From KK5 sp034043675 (lineage in GTDB: Bacteria; Pseudomonadota; Gammaproteobacteria; Burkholderiales; Burkholderiaceae_C): a DNA stretch of 64,000 nucleotides. The notes under the pieces are model-generated. The model ran no database searches and was not told the DNA's origin. It worked only from the letters and a program-made list of their open reading frames with translations. Where the stretch lies: the NCBI RefSeq assembly GCF_034043675.1, contig NZ_JAXCLA010000001.1, positions 620,001-684,000 of the forward strand. Reading direction: 5' to 3'. Each line of letters begins with the position of its first letter. Position 1 is the stretch's first letter. A program made the position numbers and the translations under genes. Shown piece after piece: positions 43,029-51,333 of this stretch.

Positions 43029-45005
43029 ATGGCCGCCCCGTCGCCCCTCACTGTTTCCTCGCTGCCCGAAGAGGATCGCTACCGGCTGCTCGTCGAGGCC
43101 GTCACCGACTACGCGATCTACATGCTCGACGCGGACGGCACGGTGACCAGCTGGAACCCGGGCGCCCAGCGCTTCAAGGGCTACCGGGCCGACGAGATCA
43201 TCGGCCAGCACTTCTCGCGCTTCTACGCGCCTGAGGACCGGCACGCCGGCCTGCCCGAGCGGGCGCTGGCGATCGCCGCGGAGCGCGGCCAGTTCGAGGG
43301 CGAGGGCTGGCGCCTGCGCAAGGACGGCACCCGCTTCTGGGCCCTGGTCGTCATCGATCCGATCCGCAGCGCCGACGGCCGCGTGATCGGCTACGCCAAG
43401 GTCACCCGCGACCTGACCGAGCGCCGCGAGACCGAGGCCGCGCTGCGCCGCACGCAGGAGCAGTTCCGGCTGCTGGTGCAGGGCGTCACCGACTACGCGA
43501 TCTACATGCTGGACCTGCAGGGCCGCGTGGTCAGCTGGAACGCCGGCGCCGAGCACATCAAGGGCTACCAGGCCGACGAGATCGTCGGCCGCAACTTCTC
43601 CACCTTCTACCGCGCCGAGGATCGCGCGCTGGGCACGCCCGAGCGTGCGCTCGCCACCGTGCTGCAGCGCGGCCGCTTCGAGAGCGAGGGCTGGCGCGTG
43701 CGCAAGGACGGCAGCCAGTTCTGGGCCAGCGTCGTGATGGACCAGGTGCACGACGACGACGGCAAGATCATCGGCATCGCCAAGGTCACGCGCGACGTGA
43801 CCGAGAAGCGCCAGGCCCAGCAGGCGCTGGAAGCGGCGCAGGCCTCGCTGTTCCAGTCGCAGAAGCTCGATGCGATCGGCCAGCTCACCGGCGGCGTGGC
43901 GCACGACTTCAACAACCTGCTGATGGTGATCCTGTCCAGCCTGCGCCTGATCGATCGGCGCGGCGGCGAGGCCGACCCGCTGCTGCGCAAATGGGTGATG
44001 ACGGCCACCCGCGCCGCCCAGCGCGGCGCCGCGCTGACACAACGGATGCTGGCCTTCGCGCGGCGCCAGGAGCCGAGCCCCGAGCGCGTGGACCTCGGCG
44101 CACTGGTGCGCGGCATGAGCGACCTGCTGCAGCGCTCGGTCGGCCCCACCCTGACGCTCACGCTGGACACGCCCGAGGACCTGCCGCCCGCCTTCGTCGA
44201 CCCCAACCAGCTGGAGCTGGCGCTGCTGAACCTGGTCGTCAACGCGCGCGACGCGATGCCCACCGGCGGTCCGGTGCGCATCGAGCTGGCCGCTCGGCAA
44301 GTGGACGCCAGCGAAGGCAGCCTGCCCGCCGGCAGCTACCTGAGCCTGGCCGTCATCGACACCGGCGAGGGCATGGACGACGAGACGCTGCAGCGCGCGA
44401 TGGAGCCCTTCTTCACGACCAAGGGCATCGGCAGGGGCACGGGCCTGGGCCTGTCGATGGTCCACGGCCTGGCGGCGCAATCCGGCGGCCGCTTCCTGCT
44501 GACGAGCCAGCCCGGCCAGGGCACGCGGGCGGAGGTGTGGTTGCCGGCGGCGCGCGCTGCGGCAGATTCAGCCGCGGCCGAACCCCGCACGGCAAGCGGA
44601 ACGCCGGCGATCGATGCCGCGCTCGACCCACGCCAGCCGCTGCGCGTGCTGCTGGTCGACGACGACGCGCTGGTGCTGGAGAGCACGGCCGCGCTGCTGC
44701 AGGACCTCGGCCACCAGCCGAGCTGCGCTAGCGACGCGCCCGATGCGCTGCGCCTGCTGCGCGAGGACCCGGCCGCCTTCGACCTGGTGATGACCGACCA
44801 GGCGATGCCCCGGCTCAGCGGCGCGGAACTGCTGGCCGAGGTGCAACGCCTGCGCCCCGGCCTGGCCGCGATCGTCGCCAGCGGCTATGTGGGCCACACG
44901 CCCGGCACGCTGCCCGAGCATGCGGTGCGCCTGGACAAGCCCTTCGACCAGGAGCAGCTGATCGAGGCGATCCGCACGGCGCTGGAGCGGGGCGGCGGCC
45001 GATAA
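43029..45005 (+). CDS. PAS-PAS hybrid sensor histidine kinase
   Basis: A 658-residue cytosolic hybrid kinase without transmembrane helices. Two PAS domains (17-135 and 145-265) are strongly alike, sharing TDYAIYMLD, SWN-GA, GY-ADEI-G, FY--EDR and R-RKDG. HisKA follows with His292 in LTGGVAHDFNNLLMVI, then HATPase_c (NLVVNARDAM, DTGEGMDDE, GRGTGLGLSMVHGL), an Ala-rich linker, and a receiver domain with Asp590 (FDLVMTDQAMPRLSG). It ends ten bases before the sulfur-transfer fusion. No output regulator is adjacent. PAS cofactors are not evident from sequence. Confidence 0.92.
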   Translation: MAAPSPLTVSSLPEEDRYRLLVEAVTDYAIYMLDADGTVTSWNPGAQRFKGYRADEIIGQHFSRFYAPEDRHAGLPERALAIAAERGQFEGEGWRLRKDGTRFWALVVIDPIRSADGRVIGYAKVTRDLTERRETEAALRRTQEQFRLLVQGVTDYAIYMLDLQGRVVSWNAGAEHIKGYQADEIVGRNFSTFYRAEDRALGTPERALATVLQRGRFESEGWRVRKDGSQFWASVVMDQVHDDDGKIIGIAKVTRDVTEKRQAQQALEAAQASLFQSQKLDAIGQLTGGVAHDFNNLLMVILSSLRLIDRRGGEADPLLRKWVMTATRAAQRGAALTQRMLAFARRQEPSPERVDLGALVRGMSDLLQRSVGPTLTLTLDTPEDLPPAFVDPNQLELALLNLVVNARDAMPTGGPVRIELAARQVDASEGSLPAGSYLSLAVIDTGEGMDDETLQRAMEPFFTTKGIGRGTGLGLSMVHGLAAQSGGRFLLTSQPGQGTRAEVWLPAARAAADSAAAEPRTASGTPAIDAALDPRQPLRVLLVDDDALVLESTAALLQDLGHQPSCASDAPDALRLLREDPAAFDLVMTDQAMPRLSGAELLAEVQRLRPGLAAIVASGYVGHTPGTLPEHAVRLDKPFDQEQLIEAIRTALERGGGR

Positions 45006-45015
45006 TCCGGCCTGC

Positions 45016-47001
45016 ATGGAAATCTATCTCGACGCCAACGCCACTACCCCGGTGCTGCCCCAGGCAGCACAGGCCGCCCTCCAAGCCCTGGCCCAGGACT
45101 TCGGCAACCCCAGCAGCGTGCACAGCACCGGCCTGAAGGCCCGCGCGCTGATGGACACCGCCCGCGCCCGCGCCCAGCGCCTGCTGGACACCGGCGCCGG
45201 CCGCCTGCTGTTCGTCAGCGGCGCCACCGAGGGCATCCAGACCGCCGTGCTGTCGGCGCTGACCGCGCTGCGCGGGCGCAGCGATGTGCAGTGGCTGCTC
45301 TACGGCGCCACCGAGCACAAGGCGGTGCCCGAGGCGCTGAAGCACTGGAACCGGCTCCTGGACCTGGGCCTGGAGATCAAGGCGATCCCCGTCGACACCG
45401 ACGGCCGGCACGACCTGGCCTTCATCCGCGAGCATGCGCCGCGCACCGGCCTCATCTGCACGATGGCCGCCAACAACGAGACCGGCGTCGTCAGCGACCT
45501 GGCCGGCATCGAGGCGGCGCTGTCCGCGCTGGCCGGCTACTGGATGGTGGACGGCGTGCAAGCGCTGGGCAAGCTGCCGATGAAGCTGGCCGCCAGCCGC
45601 ATCGACTACGCGCCCTTCTCCGGCCATAAGCTCTATGCCCCCAAGGGCATCGGCCTGCTGTACGTGCGCGAGGGCGCGCCGTTCACCCCGCTGATGGCCG
45701 GCGGCGGGCAGGAAGGCGCGCTGCGCTCGGGCACCGAGAACATGTCCGGCATCGCCGCGCTGGGCGCCGTGCTGGCCGCGCTGGAAGACGGCCAGAGCTT
45801 CCGCAGCGCCGCCGAACTCACCCGCTACCGCGACGCGCTCGCTGCCGCGCTGCGCGAGGCCTTCCCCGGCCTGGTGTTCAACGCGCCGCTGGCCCATGTG
45901 CTGCCGACGACGCTGAACTTCGCCGTGCCGGGCCTCAGCTCGCGCCTGCTGCAGGACCTGTTCGACGCGGCCGACGTGCGCGTCAGCGGCGGCTCGGCCT
46001 GCAGCGCCGCCAAGGCCGCGCCCAGCTTCGTACTGGAGGCGATGGGCCTGCCGCATTGGCAGGCAGCCGGCGCGGTGCGCCTGTCGATCGGCCCGGCCGC
46101 CACGGCCGAGTTCATCGCCGAGGCCTGCGCCCGCATCCGCGCCTGCGGCGAATCGCTGCGCCAGAACTGCCTGAGCCCGCAGGACAACGCGCCGACGGTG
46201 GGTGACGGCATCACCCGCTTCATGCTGGACGGCGCCTGCTGCTACCTGTTGGCCGACGCCGCCGCCAAGCGCTGCCTGCTGATCGACCCGCAGCCCGAGC
46301 AGGTCTCGCGCCTGGTGCAAGCGCTGGGCTGCCAGGACTATCCGCTGGCTGCGATCCTCAGCACCAGCGGCGACGACGCCCACCGCCAGGCCCGCGAGAT
46401 CCTGCATGCCGACCTGCCTGCAGCGCTGCTGCCCGCCGGCGAGACCGACGCGCTCGGCTGGCCCGTCGGCGCCGGCGCGATCGAGCTGGGCGCACGCCGC
46501 CTGGTGCGCCGCCCGACGGCCGAGGGCCAGGTCTTGCTGCTGGGCGCCGGCGACGAGGCCCAGTTCGCCTTCGGCGAGGTGCCCGTCGCCATGCTCGCGC
46601 CGCACACGCTGGCCGCCCCCACGCACGACGACGCGGCCCTGTTCGCCACCCGCGCGCTGCAGCGCGAGGACGCCGAGCCGATCCAGCTCGACGGCATGCA
46701 GCTCGCCGCCTTCGTCGCCACGCACCCGGGCGCGCTGCTGGTGGACGTGCGCGAGCCCTACGAGCAGTTCCTGACGCACACGCCGGAGCTGCCGGGCGTG
46801 GAACTGCAGGCGATGCCGATCTCGCGCCTGCTGAACGCGATCGAGCCCTGGCTGGCCGAGCAGCGCCCGCTGCTGTTCTTCTGCCGCAGCGGCAACCGCA
46901 GCCGCCAGGCCGCGCAGGCGCTGGCGCGGCTGGGCCACGGCCAGGCCTTCACGCTGGCCGGCGGGCTGGCGCTGATGCCGGGCAACGTCGTCCATGTCTG
47001 A
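45016..47001 (+). CDS. Cysteine desulfurase - degenerate MBL-fold - rhodanese fusion
   Basis: A 661-residue three-part protein. Residues 1-385 form a class V aminotransferase/cysteine desulfurase: ATEHKAV with PLP-stacking His101, NNETG (153-157), Asp179, PLP-Lys205 in FSGHKLYAPKG and the persulfide Cys329 in SGGSACSAAK. Residues about 396-545 resemble a metallo-beta-lactamase domain of the persulfide dioxygenase type (CLLIDPQPEQVSRLVQALG, then AILSTSGDDAH where HxHxDH should be), so the metal ligands seem lost. Residues about 560-655 are a rhodanese domain with Cys623 in FFCRSGNRSRQAA. Sulfur should pass from Cys329 to Cys623. Overlaps trhO by eight bases. Confidence 0.85.
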   Translation: MEIYLDANATTPVLPQAAQAALQALAQDFGNPSSVHSTGLKARALMDTARARAQRLLDTGAGRLLFVSGATEGIQTAVLSALTALRGRSDVQWLLYGATEHKAVPEALKHWNRLLDLGLEIKAIPVDTDGRHDLAFIREHAPRTGLICTMAANNETGVVSDLAGIEAALSALAGYWMVDGVQALGKLPMKLAASRIDYAPFSGHKLYAPKGIGLLYVREGAPFTPLMAGGGQEGALRSGTENMSGIAALGAVLAALEDGQSFRSAAELTRYRDALAAALREAFPGLVFNAPLAHVLPTTLNFAVPGLSSRLLQDLFDAADVRVSGGSACSAAKAAPSFVLEAMGLPHWQAAGAVRLSIGPAATAEFIAEACARIRACGESLRQNCLSPQDNAPTVGDGITRFMLDGACCYLLADAAAKRCLLIDPQPEQVSRLVQALGCQDYPLAAILSTSGDDAHRQAREILHADLPAALLPAGETDALGWPVGAGAIELGARRLVRRPTAEGQVLLLGAGDEAQFAFGEVPVAMLAPHTLAAPTHDDAALFATRALQREDAEPIQLDGMQLAAFVATHPGALLVDVREPYEQFLTHTPELPGVELQAMPISRLLNAIEPWLAEQRPLLFFCRSGNRSRQAAQALARLGHGQAFTLAGGLALMPGNVVHV

Positions 47002-47809
47002 AGCGCAGCAGGTCCACAGCTCGTTCTACCGCTTCGCCGCGCTGGACGATCCGTCCGCCGTGGCGGAGCGGCTGCGCGAACTGGTGGTCGGGCTCGGCGG
47101 CAATGTGATCGTCGCGGCCGAAGGCATCAGCGGCGCCGTGGCCGGGCCGCCGGCCGTGCTGCAGGCCTTCGAGCAGGCGCTGGTGACGGAGTTCGGCGGC
47201 GCCTTCGCCGGCATGGTCTTCAAGCACAGCGCCTGTGCGACGCGGCCCTTCCACCTCGTCAAGGTCCACGTGAAGCGAGAGATCGTGGCCTTCGGCGTGC
47301 CCGGCGTCACGGCGCCGGAGACGCAGGACGACACGCACGTCTCGCCGCAGCGCTGGCGCGAACTGCTGGACGAGCCCGACGTCGTCGTGCTCGACAACCG
47401 CAATAGCTTCGAATGGCGCCTCGGCCGCTTCCGCGGCGCCGTCGACCCCGAGGTCAAGCACTTCCGCGATTTCCCCGCCTACGTCGAATCGCAGGCCCCG
47501 CAGTGGAAAGCCGAGGGCAAGCGCATCGCGATGTACTGCACCGGCGGCATCCGCTGCGAAAAGACCAGCGCCTGGATGCAGGACCAGGGCCTGACCGTCT
47601 ACCAGCTCGACGGCGGCATCCTGAACTTCTTCCAGGCCATGCCCGACGCCGCCGCGGACTGGCAGGGCGAATGCTTCGTCTTCGACAAGCGCATCGCGAT
47701 CGACGCGAAATTGCAAGAAACTGCAACAACGGCCGAAGAGGTCTACGCCGACGAACCCGATGGCGCTTGGCGACTAGCCCGCGCAAAGCGGCTCGACCCG
47801 GCCTCTTAG
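46994..47809 (+). CDS. trhO: tRNA uridine-34 hydroxylase TrhO (rhodanese family)
   Basis: A 271-residue protein of the TrhO/YceA family, which makes 5-hydroxyuridine at tRNA position 34 using O2. The N-terminal acylphosphatase-like domain has VNVIVAAEGISG-like text (GGNVIVAAEGISGAVAGPP) and VKVHVKREIVAFG; the rhodanese domain has VVLDNRNSFEWRLGRFRGAV and the conserved Cys182 in YCTGGIRCEK. Lengths and motifs match the family. The start codon lies inside the end of the cysteine desulfurase fusion, so the two are translated together. A folded intergenic element follows 20 bases downstream. Confidence 0.92.
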   Translation: MSEAQQVHSSFYRFAALDDPSAVAERLRELVVGLGGNVIVAAEGISGAVAGPPAVLQAFEQALVTEFGGAFAGMVFKHSACATRPFHLVKVHVKREIVAFGVPGVTAPETQDDTHVSPQRWRELLDEPDVVVLDNRNSFEWRLGRFRGAVDPEVKHFRDFPAYVESQAPQWKAEGKRIAMYCTGGIRCEKTSAWMQDQGLTVYQLDGGILNFFQAMPDAAADWQGECFVFDKRIAIDAKLQETATTAEEVYADEPDGAWRLARAKRLDPAS

Positions 47810-47828
47810 CGAACCCCAGTGGTCGTTT

Positions 47829-47926
47829 GCCTCGGGATGTGGCTGGGGCCGGCCACGGAAGTAAAGGAGGAGCCCGCGCAGCGGGCGGGGGACATGAAGT
47901 GGACGGCCCCAGCCGCAGCCCGAGGC
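47829..47926. repeat. Highly folded 98-base intergenic element
   Basis: Bases 47829-47851 pair with 47904-47926 with one mismatch and one G-T pair (arms CCTCGGG/CCCGAGG and GGCTGGGGCCG/CGGCCCCAGCC). Inside, CCAC (47853-47856) pairs with GTGG (47899-47902), and GCCCGC/GCGGGC forms a tip hairpin with a GCA loop (47872-47886). No T-run follows on either strand, so it is not a simple terminator. It lies between trhO and murA-like genes. It may be a dispersed palindromic repeat or a structured RNA; no second copy was noticed in the window. Confidence 0.65.
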
Positions 47927-48020
47927 TCGGCCGAGCGGTAGCGGTAAAACTTGAAACCCCTCAGACGGCACAAGGCGATTGCCTGGGGATAATCGGCCCA
48001 CTCGCCCCTCACCCACTTCC

Positions 48021-49322
48021 ATGTCCAATCTGATCGTCCACGGCGGCACTCCCCTGAAGGGCCGCGTCATCCCCTCGGCGAACAAGAACGCCGTCCTGCC
48101 CATCCTCTGCGGTACCTTGCTGAGCCGCGAACCGATCCGACTCAAGGGCATCCCCGAGAGCACCGACGTGCGCAAGATCCTCGAGGTGTTCCGCAAGCTG
48201 GGTTCGCAGGTGGAGGTGAACTACGAGACCGGCATCCTCGACGTCCACCACCGCGACACCCACTTCGACGCCGCCACCGACCGCCTGCCGGAAGAAATGC
48301 GCAGCTCGATCATGCTGGTGCCGGGCCTGATGGCGCGCTTCGGCGCCGCGCGGATCGAGGACGACGTCAAGGGCTGCACGCTGGGCGCGCGCGAGATCGA
48401 TCCCCACGTGGAAGTGTTCGAGCGCTTCGGCGCCGCCGTCGAGCGCCAGCCCGACGGCCTGACCTTGAAGGTCGACGGCAAGCTCCGCGCGAACAAGCAC
48501 TGGACCGACTACGCCTCGGTCACCACCACCGAGAACTTCATCCTCTGCGCCGCGCTGGCCGAGGGCACATCCACGCTGACCAATGCGGCCAGCGAACCGC
48601 ACGTGCAGGAGTTCACCCAGTTCATGCAGATGCTGGGCGCGAAGATCGAGGGCCAGGGCACCTCGCGCGTCACCATCCACGGCGTGGACAAGCTGGGCGG
48701 CGGCGAGTTCACCTTCGCCGAAGACTTCCACGAGATCGTCACCTTCCTGGCGCTGGGCGCCATCACCGGCGGCGACGTGCGTGTGAAGAACTCCCAGCCC
48801 GAGCAGTTCCCGCTGCTGGACCGCACCTTCGCCAAGTTCGGCGTCAACATCGTCCATGAGGACGGCTGGAGCCGCTGCGAGGCGCAGTTCCCGCTGAAGG
48901 TGAAGGAACCCTTCACCCGCAACATCCTGCAGAAGGTCGAGGCCGCGCCCTGGCCCTACCTGCCGGTGGACCTGCTGCCGATCTTCGTCGCCCTGGGCGT
49001 CAAGGCCGAGGGCAGCGTGATGTTCTGGAACAAGGTCTACGACGGCGCGATGGGCTGGACCAGCGAGCTGGCCAAGTTCGGCGGCCACGCCTTCCAGGCC
49101 GACCCGCACCGCATCATCACCTTCGGCGGCAAGCCGCTGACGCCGGCCGAGGTTGAGAGCCCCTACATCATCCGCGTGGCGATCGCACTGGTGATGGTGG
49201 CCGCGAGCACGCCGGGCCGCTCGGTGATCCGCAACGCCACGCCCGTGCGCCGCGCCCACCCGAACTTTGCCGAGAACATCCGCCGCCTCGGTGCCCAAAT
49301 CGAGTGGGTCGAGGGCGACTGA
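48021..49322 (+). CDS. MurA-like enolpyruvyl transferase (divergent paralogue)
   Basis: A 433-residue EPT-family enzyme annotated by similarity as UDP-N-acetylglucosamine 1-carboxyvinyltransferase. Catalytic residues of MurA are kept: Lys22/Asn23 (SANKNAVLPIL), Arg94 (MRSSIMLVPGLMARFG) and Cys119 (GCTLGAREIDPH), and PVDLLPIF holds the expected Asp. Several usually fixed segments differ: GCTLGAREID replaces GCAIGARPVD and ESPYIIRVAIALVM replaces the DLRA motif. This suggests a second MurA with altered substrate, since the canonical gene usually lies with his or pqi genes elsewhere. The RluA-type gene overlaps its 3' end by 19 bases. Confidence 0.8.
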   Translation: MSNLIVHGGTPLKGRVIPSANKNAVLPILCGTLLSREPIRLKGIPESTDVRKILEVFRKLGSQVEVNYETGILDVHHRDTHFDAATDRLPEEMRSSIMLVPGLMARFGAARIEDDVKGCTLGAREIDPHVEVFERFGAAVERQPDGLTLKVDGKLRANKHWTDYASVTTTENFILCAALAEGTSTLTNAASEPHVQEFTQFMQMLGAKIEGQGTSRVTIHGVDKLGGGEFTFAEDFHEIVTFLALGAITGGDVRVKNSQPEQFPLLDRTFAKFGVNIVHEDGWSRCEAQFPLKVKEPFTRNILQKVEAAPWPYLPVDLLPIFVALGVKAEGSVMFWNKVYDGAMGWTSELAKFGGHAFQADPHRIITFGGKPLTPAEVESPYIIRVAIALVMVAASTPGRSVIRNATPVRRAHPNFAENIRRLGAQIEWVEGD

Positions 49323-50233
49323 GCTTCGAGCCGCCGCTGCTGGACGGCGTCGGCGCCAGCACCGTCGCCTGCCCGCCCGGCGCCTGGGCGACGGTGCTGG
49401 ACTTCATGACGGAACGCCTGCCGCGCGTCAGCCGCGATGACTGGTCGCAACGACTGGCCCGCGGCGAGGTGCTGGATGCAGCCGGCGTGGCGCTGGCGCC
49501 CGATGCGCCCTACCGCCCGAACACGCGGCTGCACTACTACCGGCTGCTGGCCCACGAGCCCGAGATCCCGTTCGCCGAGGAGATCGTGTTCCAGGACGAG
49601 TGGCTGCTGGTCGCCGACAAGCCGCACTTCCTGCCCGTTACGCCCAAGGGCCGCTACGTGCAGCAGACCTTGCTGACGCGGCTGAAGAAGCGCACCGGCA
49701 TCGCCACCCTGACGCCGGTCCACCGGATCGACCGCGAGACCGCCGGCCTGGTGCTGTTCTGCATCCGGCCCGAGACGCGCGATGCCTACCAGCGGCTGTT
49801 CCGCGAGCGCACGGTCGAGAAGGTCTACGAGGCGATCGCGCCGGTCAGGCAAGACCTGGCCCTGCCGATGACCTACCGCAGCCGCCTGCGCGAGCGCGAC
49901 GGCGATGCTTTCATGCAGATGGAGACTGTGGACGGCGAGCCCAACGCCGAGACCGAGATCCGGCTGATCGAGAGCGCGGGGGAATATGCACGCTACGAGC
50001 TGCGACCCCGCACCGGGCAGAAGCACCAGCTGCGCGCACAGCTGAGCGCGCTGGGCATTCCGATCCGCGGGGACCGCATCTACCCGGTGCTGCAGCCGCC
50101 GGAGCCGGAGGAGGCGGTGCCGGACTTCCGCGAACCGCTGCAACTGCTGGCGCGGGAGATCGGCTTCACCGATCCCTGCACCGGCCTGGCCCGGCGGTTC
50201 AGCAGCCGGCGCCGCCTCGACGGGCTGGCTTAG
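49304..50233 (+). CDS. RluA-family pseudouridine synthase
   Basis: A 309-residue enzyme that isomerises uridine to pseudouridine in rRNA or tRNA. The catalytic Asp is in TPVHRIDRETAGLVLFC; KPHFLPVTPKG begins the catalytic domain and RTGQKHQLRAQLSALGIPIRGDRIYP closes it. The N-terminal ~80 residues resemble an S4-like RNA-binding domain. The chosen start is a GTG at 49304 inside the end of the murA-like gene; an ATG at 49406 is too far in. The target site is unknown. Convergent with a small gene with a four-base overlap. Confidence 0.88.
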   Translation: MGRGRLSFEPPLLDGVGASTVACPPGAWATVLDFMTERLPRVSRDDWSQRLARGEVLDAAGVALAPDAPYRPNTRLHYYRLLAHEPEIPFAEEIVFQDEWLLVADKPHFLPVTPKGRYVQQTLLTRLKKRTGIATLTPVHRIDRETAGLVLFCIRPETRDAYQRLFRERTVEKVYEAIAPVRQDLALPMTYRSRLRERDGDAFMQMETVDGEPNAETEIRLIESAGEYARYELRPRTGQKHQLRAQLSALGIPIRGDRIYPVLQPPEPEEAVPDFREPLQLLAREIGFTDPCTGLARRFSSRRRLDGLA

Positions 50234-50622
50234 CCCAGCCGTTGCTTCAGGAAGGCGACGACGTAGGGCGTCGCCGCGGCGGCGATCGACGAAGCCGTGG
50301 CCGGATCGATGCCGGCGCGAGCCGCCAGCGTCTCGGCGATGCGGCCCGTCATCACGCCCTCGCCGCCGTCGACCAGGGACTTGAAGAAGCCGTCGCCGCG
50401 CACCAGCCCGGCCGCGAAGGCCGAGAAGAAGCTCTTGCCGGCGTGCTCGCCCATCAGGCCTTCGCTCTGCTGAGACTCCACGTGCTCGTAGGCCGCGCTG
50501 GCCGCGTGCCCCAGCAGTTGCTGGGCATCGTCCGCGTTGACGCCCTGGGCCGCGAGGGCCTGCGTCGCCTGCGCGCCATGCTCGGACGCGAGAAATTCAC
50601 CGATCAGTTGCTGGACATCCAT
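50230..50622 (-). CDS. Small helical hypothetical protein (DUF937-like)
   Basis: A 130-residue soluble, alanine-rich, probably all-helical protein (MDVQQLIGEFLASEHGAQATQAL...). The pattern of short amphipathic helices with Gly/Ala turns resembles DUF937/YidB proteins, but the similarity is loose. No signal peptide or membrane segment. It lies ten bases after the exported Ala/Pro-rich gene on the same strand, suggesting co-transcription. Function not recognised. Confidence 0.6.
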   Translation of the reverse strand: MDVQQLIGEFLASEHGAQATQALAAQGVNADDAQQLLGHAASAAYEHVESQQSEGLMGEHAGKSFFSAFAAGLVRGDGFFKSLVDGGEGVMTGRIAETLAARAGIDPATASSIAAAATPYVVAFLKQRLG

Positions 50623-50632
50623 CTCGAACTCC

Positions 50633-51118
50633 TCAGGAACAGGCCTTGTTGTGGTCGGCGTGGTAGCCGGCGGCCTTGGCGGCGGCCTCGCTCATGTACG
50701 AGCCCTGCTTGGTCTTGCCGTACCAGCGGCTGCCGGCGCAGTGATAGGCCTTGGTCGAGGTGTTCACCCAGACGTCACCGGGAGCCGGCGCCGCAGCAGC
50801 GGCGGGCTTGGCAGCCGGTGCGGGCTTGGCCGCGGGCGCAGCGGCCACAGCGGGAGCGGGAGCAGCGGCCGATGCCGGCACCGCAGCCGGTGCCGCGGCG
50901 GGCGCAGGAGCGGCTGCAGGAGCGGTTGCTGCGGCGTACCAGGTCTTGACCCCCTTGTGCCCGCGGCAGGCCCCCTTCTTGGCGGCGTCGCTGCTGTAGC
51001 TGCCGTCCTTGCAGAGGCCGGTCGTCCCGGCGGGTGCATCTGCCGGCACTTGCGCGGCCGCGATGGCGGCGCCTGCCATGCCGAGCGCGAACAGCAGCGC
51101 CCTGGTGGAAAACTTCAT
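50633..51118 (-). CDS. Exported DUF3761-like protein with Ala/Pro linker
   Basis: A 161-residue secreted protein; the ATG at 51118 gives a signal peptide (MKFSTRALLFALGMAGAAIAAA). A short N-terminal domain, GLCKDGSYSSDAAKKGACRGHKGVKTWY, matches DUF3761. A long low-complexity linker of AP, AAP and KPA units follows (about 75-115), then a C-terminal domain with VWVNTSTKAYHCAGSRWYGKTKQGSYMSE, a cysteine/histidine pattern seen in other small secreted proteins of proteobacteria. Both end domains are about 30-45 residues. Function unknown; perhaps a metal- or wall-associated module. Confidence 0.75.
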   Translation of the reverse strand: MKFSTRALLFALGMAGAAIAAAQVPADAPAGTTGLCKDGSYSSDAAKKGACRGHKGVKTWYAAATAPAAAPAPAAAPAAVPASAAAPAPAVAAAPAAKPAPAAKPAAAAAPAPGDVWVNTSTKAYHCAGSRWYGKTKQGSYMSEAAAKAAGYHADHNKACS

Positions 51119-51272
51119 TGGCTGTACTCCGGGGAAAAATGCCATCGGGTCGATGGCCGGTTGAAACGCCGCCCCTTGTAGCGGCGCCTGCTTGACGCCC
51201 AACTGACCGGACGCCGACCTCCCCCTCGTTTCGCAGTCGTCGTTTTCCCGCAAGCCGGTACAGACCGAAACT

Positions 51273-51300
51273 TTGCACCCCAGCAACGCGTGCATACACT
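51273..51300 (+). promoter_or_regulatory. Putative sigma-70 promoter of the alpha-2-macroglobulin gene
   Basis: TTGCAC (51273-51278), 16 bases, TACACT (51295-51300) gives plausible -35 and -10 boxes 33 bases before the ATG at 51334, with GGGGGA as ribosome-binding site in between. Confidence 0.5.
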
Positions 51301-51333
51301 GCCCCGCGAGTTCGCACACAGGGGGAAGCAGCA

